From NCBI GenBank assembly GCA_945827525.1, contig CALZPA010000009.1, forward strand, positions 1 to 34,405: a stretch of DNA of 34,405 bases, given 5' to 3'. The first letter of the stretch is position 1. Each line of letters opens with the position of its first letter. The notes beneath the pieces are model-generated. The model did no database searches. It was not told the origin of the DNA and was given only the letters and a program-made list of their open reading frames with translations. Below are positions 31,130 through 34,405 of this stretch, in pieces. The DNA is from an uncultured Lentisphaeria bacterium (GTDB lineage Bacteria; Verrucomicrobiota; Lentisphaeria; Oligosphaerales; Oligosphaeraceae). The translations under genes and the position numbers were made by a program.

Positions 31130-32554
31130 ATGATTCTGGACTACACGAAGATTGGCGACGTGAAGGCGTATTCGTCCTGCGAGGTGTCGCGCTCGCGGGT
31201 GGGCGTTGGGTTCGAGAAGCTGGACCGGGCGGTGTTCGACCCGGAGAAGGCATACGACCATGTGGCGGCGTTGGGCGTGAAGTGGGTGCGCCTGCAGTCA
31301 GGCTGGCAGCGCACGGAGACGGAGAAGGGCGTGTACCACTTCGAGTGGCTCGATGACATCGTCGACAACCTGCGCCGCCGCTCGGTGGAGCCGTGGGTCT
31401 GCCTCTGCTACGGCAACCGCCTCTACGACCAGCAGGCGGCGGAGCGCTTCGGCGGCGTCGGCTGCCCGCCGAACTCTCCCGAGGAGCTGCCCGTGTGGCT
31501 GGCCTATGTGCGCGAGACCGTGCGGCACTTCGCCGGACGCGTCACCTGGTGGGAGATCTGGAACGAGCCTGACTGCAGCTACAGTTGGCGCTACCACGTC
31601 AACATGGTCGAGTACGGCATCTTCGCCCGCGAGACCGCCAAGGCCATCCGCGAGGCCGCGCCCGAGGCCAAAATCATCCTCGGCGCGTTCGCCGGCAGCG
31701 ACATGCTCCGCGTCCGCGAGTGCTTCGAGCAGGACGTCTGCGGATATGTCGACGCCGTCAGCTTCCACATCTACTCCGGCAACGAGATGGCCGACGACGA
31801 GCGCATCAGCAATCTCCGCCGACTCATGAACCAGTACAACCCCAAGCTGGAGCTCATCCAGGGCGAGGGCGGCTGCCAGAGCCGCCACGACGGCGCCGGC
31901 GCCCTCGCCGGACAGTACTGGACGCCCGAGAAGCAGGCCAAGTCGCTTGCCCGACACATGCTCCAGCAGCTCTCCTACGACTGCAAGTTCGCCTCCTACT
32001 TCTCCTGCATGGACATGATCGAGGCCCTCAACGGCAAGGTCGGCGACAAGGCCAGCTACATGGACTTCGGCTACTTCGGCGTTGTCGGCGCCGACTTCGA
32101 CGAGAACGGCATCGCCTCCGGCAACTACACCCGCAAGCCCTCGTTCCGCTCGCTCCAGACCATCGCCTCGCTCCTCCGCGAGGACTTCGAGGTCGTGACC
32201 GACATCCCCTGGCGCTACGAGTCCGTCGCCAACCCGCGCTTCGGCGGCGGCTACGCCGGCGCCCAGAGCGAGTGCCGCATCTTCCAGGCGTTCTTCCGCA
32301 AGCCGAACGGCTCGGTCGGCATGGCCCTGTGGGCGCAGACGAACATCCTGCGCCAGACCTACGAGGGCAGCATCTCCGTCCGGCTTGCCAACGTCCCGAC
32401 CGACCAGATCAGGCTGGTCGACGTCGTGGACGGCAGCGTCTACGAGCTGAAGGCGGACAACATCATCCACGACGAGCCCAGCGGCACGCTGCTGCTGCGC
32501 CATGTCCCCCTCTTCGACCGTCCCGTCATGCTCTGCTTCGGCGACTTCATGTGA
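31130..32554 (+). CDS. GH39/GH-A clan glycoside hydrolase (xylosidase-like)
   Basis: A 474-residue retaining glycosidase of clan GH-A. The acid/base motif is WEIWNEPD with Glu146, and the likely nucleophile is Glu246 in LIQGEGG, 100 residues later, as expected for GH39-like enzymes. The N-terminal strand and helix contain GVKWVRLQSGWQRTE, typical of the first barrel strands. The C-terminal part (about 370-474) forms a beta-sandwich that ends in a hydrophobic strand. The ATG at 31130 is chosen because GGAG lies 9 nt upstream; ATG at 31109 is in frame but has no ribosome-binding site. There is no signal peptide. Codon use changes within the gene, from G-ending codons before about 31340 to C-ending codons after it. 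Confidence 0.83.
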   Translation: MILDYTKIGDVKAYSSCEVSRSRVGVGFEKLDRAVFDPEKAYDHVAALGVKWVRLQSGWQRTETEKGVYHFEWLDDIVDNLRRRSVEPWVCLCYGNRLYDQQAAERFGGVGCPPNSPEELPVWLAYVRETVRHFAGRVTWWEIWNEPDCSYSWRYHVNMVEYGIFARETAKAIREAAPEAKIILGAFAGSDMLRVRECFEQDVCGYVDAVSFHIYSGNEMADDERISNLRRLMNQYNPKLELIQGEGGCQSRHDGAGALAGQYWTPEKQAKSLARHMLQQLSYDCKFASYFSCMDMIEALNGKVGDKASYMDFGYFGVVGADFDENGIASGNYTRKPSFRSLQTIASLLREDFEVVTDIPWRYESVANPRFGGGYAGAQSECRIFQAFFRKPNGSVGMALWAQTNILRQTYEGSISVRLANVPTDQIRLVDVVDGSVYELKADNIIHDEPSGTLLLRHVPLFDRPVMLCFGDFM

Positions 32555-32602
32555 GGGACTGGAACGCAAACGGCAACGGAGACACAGGAGCATAGCACCG
32601 AC

Positions 32603-34378
32603 ATGGAGACGATGAGGCTGACATGCACCCGGCGGGGCGTCGGGGAGAAGATCTACGCTCCCAACGCCATCGGCAACGGCGATCTGTCGCTGCTGGTCGA
32701 CTATCGCGGCTCGACGGCGCCGGCCACCTATGGCCGGCACGGCGTCACCGGCATCTGGCGGGCGGGCATCCGCCACAACCGCCCCGGCTGGGATCTCGTT
32801 TCGTTCGGCTGGTGGGAGCACGTCGTGCCCGGCGCGGGCGAGCTCGCCGACTGGAGCCAGACGCTGCACGTGACCGAGGCGGCGACCTCCACCGAGACCG
32901 TCTACGCCGGCGGCGCCGCCGTCTCCACCTTCGCCTACTGTCTGCTCGACTGCAACCTCGTCGTCCTCCGTGTCCGGGTGACCGGCGCGGAGACGTTCCG
33001 GATGCACTATCACTTCGAGCCGGAGCGCACCGCCATCGTCCCGCTCGACGACTGCCGCACCGCCTACCAGATCGACACCTTCCGTCAGCCGCGAGGCACC
33101 GTCGCGTTCCTCTGCCGGGACGAGGGCGTCCGGCTCACCCGCACGCACGGCGACGTCTGGTACGACTGCCCGGCGGGCGAGCATGTCTTCTACCTGGCGT
33201 TCGACGCCGAGGCGGAGCGCCTGGCCGCGCAGGGAGACGAGGCCTCCTGCTGGCGACGCCAGCAGGAGGCGTGGGGCGCGTACTGGGCCGAGTCGACGCT
33301 GCCCGCCGACCGCCTGCCGCCCCAGGTGCTCCGCGCCGCCCGCACCTCCGAGTATCATCTGCGCGTCTCCTCGACGCGCTGGTCCATCCCCACGGGCATC
33401 TATCCGCCCCACTGGCAGGGACGCTACTTCGCGTTCGACGAGTTCTACTGCCTGGGCGGCCTGCTGGCCGCAGGGCATGACTCGACGGCGCGCAAGATAC
33501 CCGAATTCCGCCGCAGCCACCTGTCGGCGGCGCGCTTCCGCGCCTACCACTACTTCAAGACGGACGGGCCGGCGGCGCGGTTCGTCTGGGAGACGCTGGA
33601 GGAGCCCGGCGTCGAGGGCGCCCCGGGCGGCTTCTGGATCGAGCACATCTTCCACGAGGCGAACATCGCCCTCGGCGCCTGGCAGTGCTACGAGCACGAC
33701 CCTGACCGCGCGTTCCTGGAGGAGACCGCCTATCCGCTCATCCGCGCCTGCGCCGAATTCTTCCGCATCTTCTATGTCGAGGAGCGCGAGGGCGGACGCA
33801 TCATCATCGGACGCTGCACCGACCTCGAGCGACTGGGCGCCGCCCGTGAAAATCCCTTCATGACCACCTGCGGCGCCATCGCCACCTTCCGCGCTGCCGC
33901 CCAGGCCGCCGCCATTCTCGGCTGCGACGACGACCTCGCCCGGGTCTGGGCCGACACCGCCGAACAGTTGCGCCGCTGGCTGCCGAAGAACCCCGAGGGC
34001 ACCGCCTACATCCCCTATCCGGGCTGCCCCGACCAGAGCATCGCCCTCCTCAGTGGGCTCTATCCCTACCCCTGCCTGCCGCCGGACGACCCCTGCCAGC
34101 GTGCCGGCATCGAGGCCTTCGTCGCCACCGAGTCGCAGTTCGGCAACATGTACCCCGTCGGCAAGTCCCTCTGCACCTGGTACGCCGGCTGGAAGGCCCT
34201 CGCCTTCTGCAGGCTCGGCGAGCGCGACATCGCCAAGACCGTCATCGCCCAGATGTGCGACGACACCGGCTGCTTCTCCGAGGTCTTCGAGATCTGCGAG
34301 GGCGGCTACCATCCCTGGTTCACCACCGGCGAGGGAACTCTCCTCCAGGCCATCTGCGAGGCCTACGCCTCTGACTGA
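32603..34378 (+). CDS. Six-hairpin (alpha/alpha)6 glycosidase, GH65/GH95-like
   Basis: A 591-residue protein with an N-terminal beta-sandwich (about 1-215) and an (alpha/alpha)6 barrel (about 235-590), the layout of GH65 phosphorylases and GH95 fucosidases. In the barrel, GIYPPHWQGRYFAFDEFY is the substrate-side region. CTDLERLG (Glu409) falls where GH65/GH95 enzymes place the catalytic acid, followed by ENPFMTTCGAIATFRAAAQA. The C-terminus TTGEGTLLQAICEAY is the family end motif. It could be a hydrolase or a phosphorylase. There is no signal peptide, as with its two glycosidase neighbours. It starts 48 bp after the preceding gene; codons are almost all C-ending. It ends 27 bp before the edge of the window. 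Confidence 0.75.
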   Translation: METMRLTCTRRGVGEKIYAPNAIGNGDLSLLVDYRGSTAPATYGRHGVTGIWRAGIRHNRPGWDLVSFGWWEHVVPGAGELADWSQTLHVTEAATSTETVYAGGAAVSTFAYCLLDCNLVVLRVRVTGAETFRMHYHFEPERTAIVPLDDCRTAYQIDTFRQPRGTVAFLCRDEGVRLTRTHGDVWYDCPAGEHVFYLAFDAEAERLAAQGDEASCWRRQQEAWGAYWAESTLPADRLPPQVLRAARTSEYHLRVSSTRWSIPTGIYPPHWQGRYFAFDEFYCLGGLLAAGHDSTARKIPEFRRSHLSAARFRAYHYFKTDGPAARFVWETLEEPGVEGAPGGFWIEHIFHEANIALGAWQCYEHDPDRAFLEETAYPLIRACAEFFRIFYVEEREGGRIIIGRCTDLERLGAARENPFMTTCGAIATFRAAAQAAAILGCDDDLARVWADTAEQLRRWLPKNPEGTAYIPYPGCPDQSIALLSGLYPYPCLPPDDPCQRAGIEAFVATESQFGNMYPVGKSLCTWYAGWKALAFCRLGERDIAKTVIAQMCDDTGCFSEVFEICEGGYHPWFTTGEGTLLQAICEAYASD

Positions 34379-34405
34379 GTCCGCAAAAGCTTAAGTCCAC
34401 AAAAG
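34378..34405. repeat. TCCACAAAAG-type repeat, cut by the window edge
   Basis: AGTCCGCAAAAG (34378-34389) and AGTCCACAAAAG (34394-34405) stand 16 bp apart, start to start. The second is identical to the start of the 66-bp units at 1041 and 1107, so the window ends inside another copy of the same dispersed repeat family. Confidence 0.7.

Noticed and set aside
31298-34312. 1004-codon minus-strand frame opposite the last two glycosidase genes
   Set aside because: Gly/Asp/Val/Leu-rich product typical of antisense in GC-rich DNA; glycosidase motifs are on the plus strand.

Overview
The window is a stretch of bacterial chromosome from a high-GC, diderm (Gram-negative type) bacterium. An RND tripartite pump with an outer-membrane factor and lipoprotein signals, a D-Ala-D-Ala ligase, an aspartate-semialdehyde dehydrogenase for the DAP branch and an LpxG/YkuE-like phosphoesterase all point to a diderm envelope. 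Large cytoplasmic glycosidases, a SUMF1-domain protein and dispersed intergenic repeats built on TCCACAAAAG suggest the Planctomycetes-Verrucomicrobia-Chlamydiae superphylum, perhaps Lentisphaerota or Kiritimatiellota. That placement is inference from gene content, not a measured result.

Layout. Positions 1-1300 are an AT-richer accessory margin: six 9-bp repeats, two small membrane-protein genes of unknown function, a 66-bp tandem repeat and a strong terminator hairpin. Positions 1308-7535 (minus) hold a four-gene operon, transcribed TolC-type outer membrane lipoprotein, adaptor lipoprotein, RND transporter, ABM-fold monooxygenase, from a good sigma70-type promoter overlapped by a palindrome that looks like an operator. 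Positions 7892-10360 (minus) hold a DUF1998-type DEAD/DEAH helicase. It diverges from a yraN-like gene (10440-10949), whose 3' end overlaps a phosphotransferase-fold kinase gene. The kinase follows a secreted transglutaminase-like protein (10894-13695, minus). Positions 13931-15871 (plus) hold an ECF sigma factor, a zinc-finger anti-sigma factor and an exported coiled-coil protein, ending in a 21-bp-stem terminator shared with the convergent unit. That unit (16009-19055, minus) is an MBL-fold hydrolase followed by a CPA2 cation antiporter fused to a PTS EIIA-like domain. A mannose-1-phosphate guanylyltransferase (19372-20469, minus) lies across a 600-bp AT-rich divergent intergenic region from asd (21072-22070), which is followed by ddl, a metallophosphoesterase and a GNAT acetyltransferase. 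From 25264 to 34378 five plus-strand genes form a probable carbohydrate-related unit: a CrtI-like FAD oxidoreductase, a protein with two SUMF1/FGE-like domains, and three glycosidase-like enzymes without signal peptides.

How the genes may work together. The pump operon probably exports and detoxifies small molecules. asd, ddl and the phosphoesterase serve cell-envelope synthesis. The sigma/anti-sigma module is a small envelope-signalling unit. The last 9 kb looks like intracellular processing of an unknown glycan or glycoside and is the best candidate for an undescribed system.

Base composition is strongly asymmetric. From about 1.3 to 25 kb the plus strand is G-rich whichever strand is coding, so minus-strand genes use C-ending codons and plus-strand genes use many G-ending codons. 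The bias fades and then reverses inside the gene at 31130-32554. No tRNA, rRNA, CRISPR array, transposase or integrase was seen.
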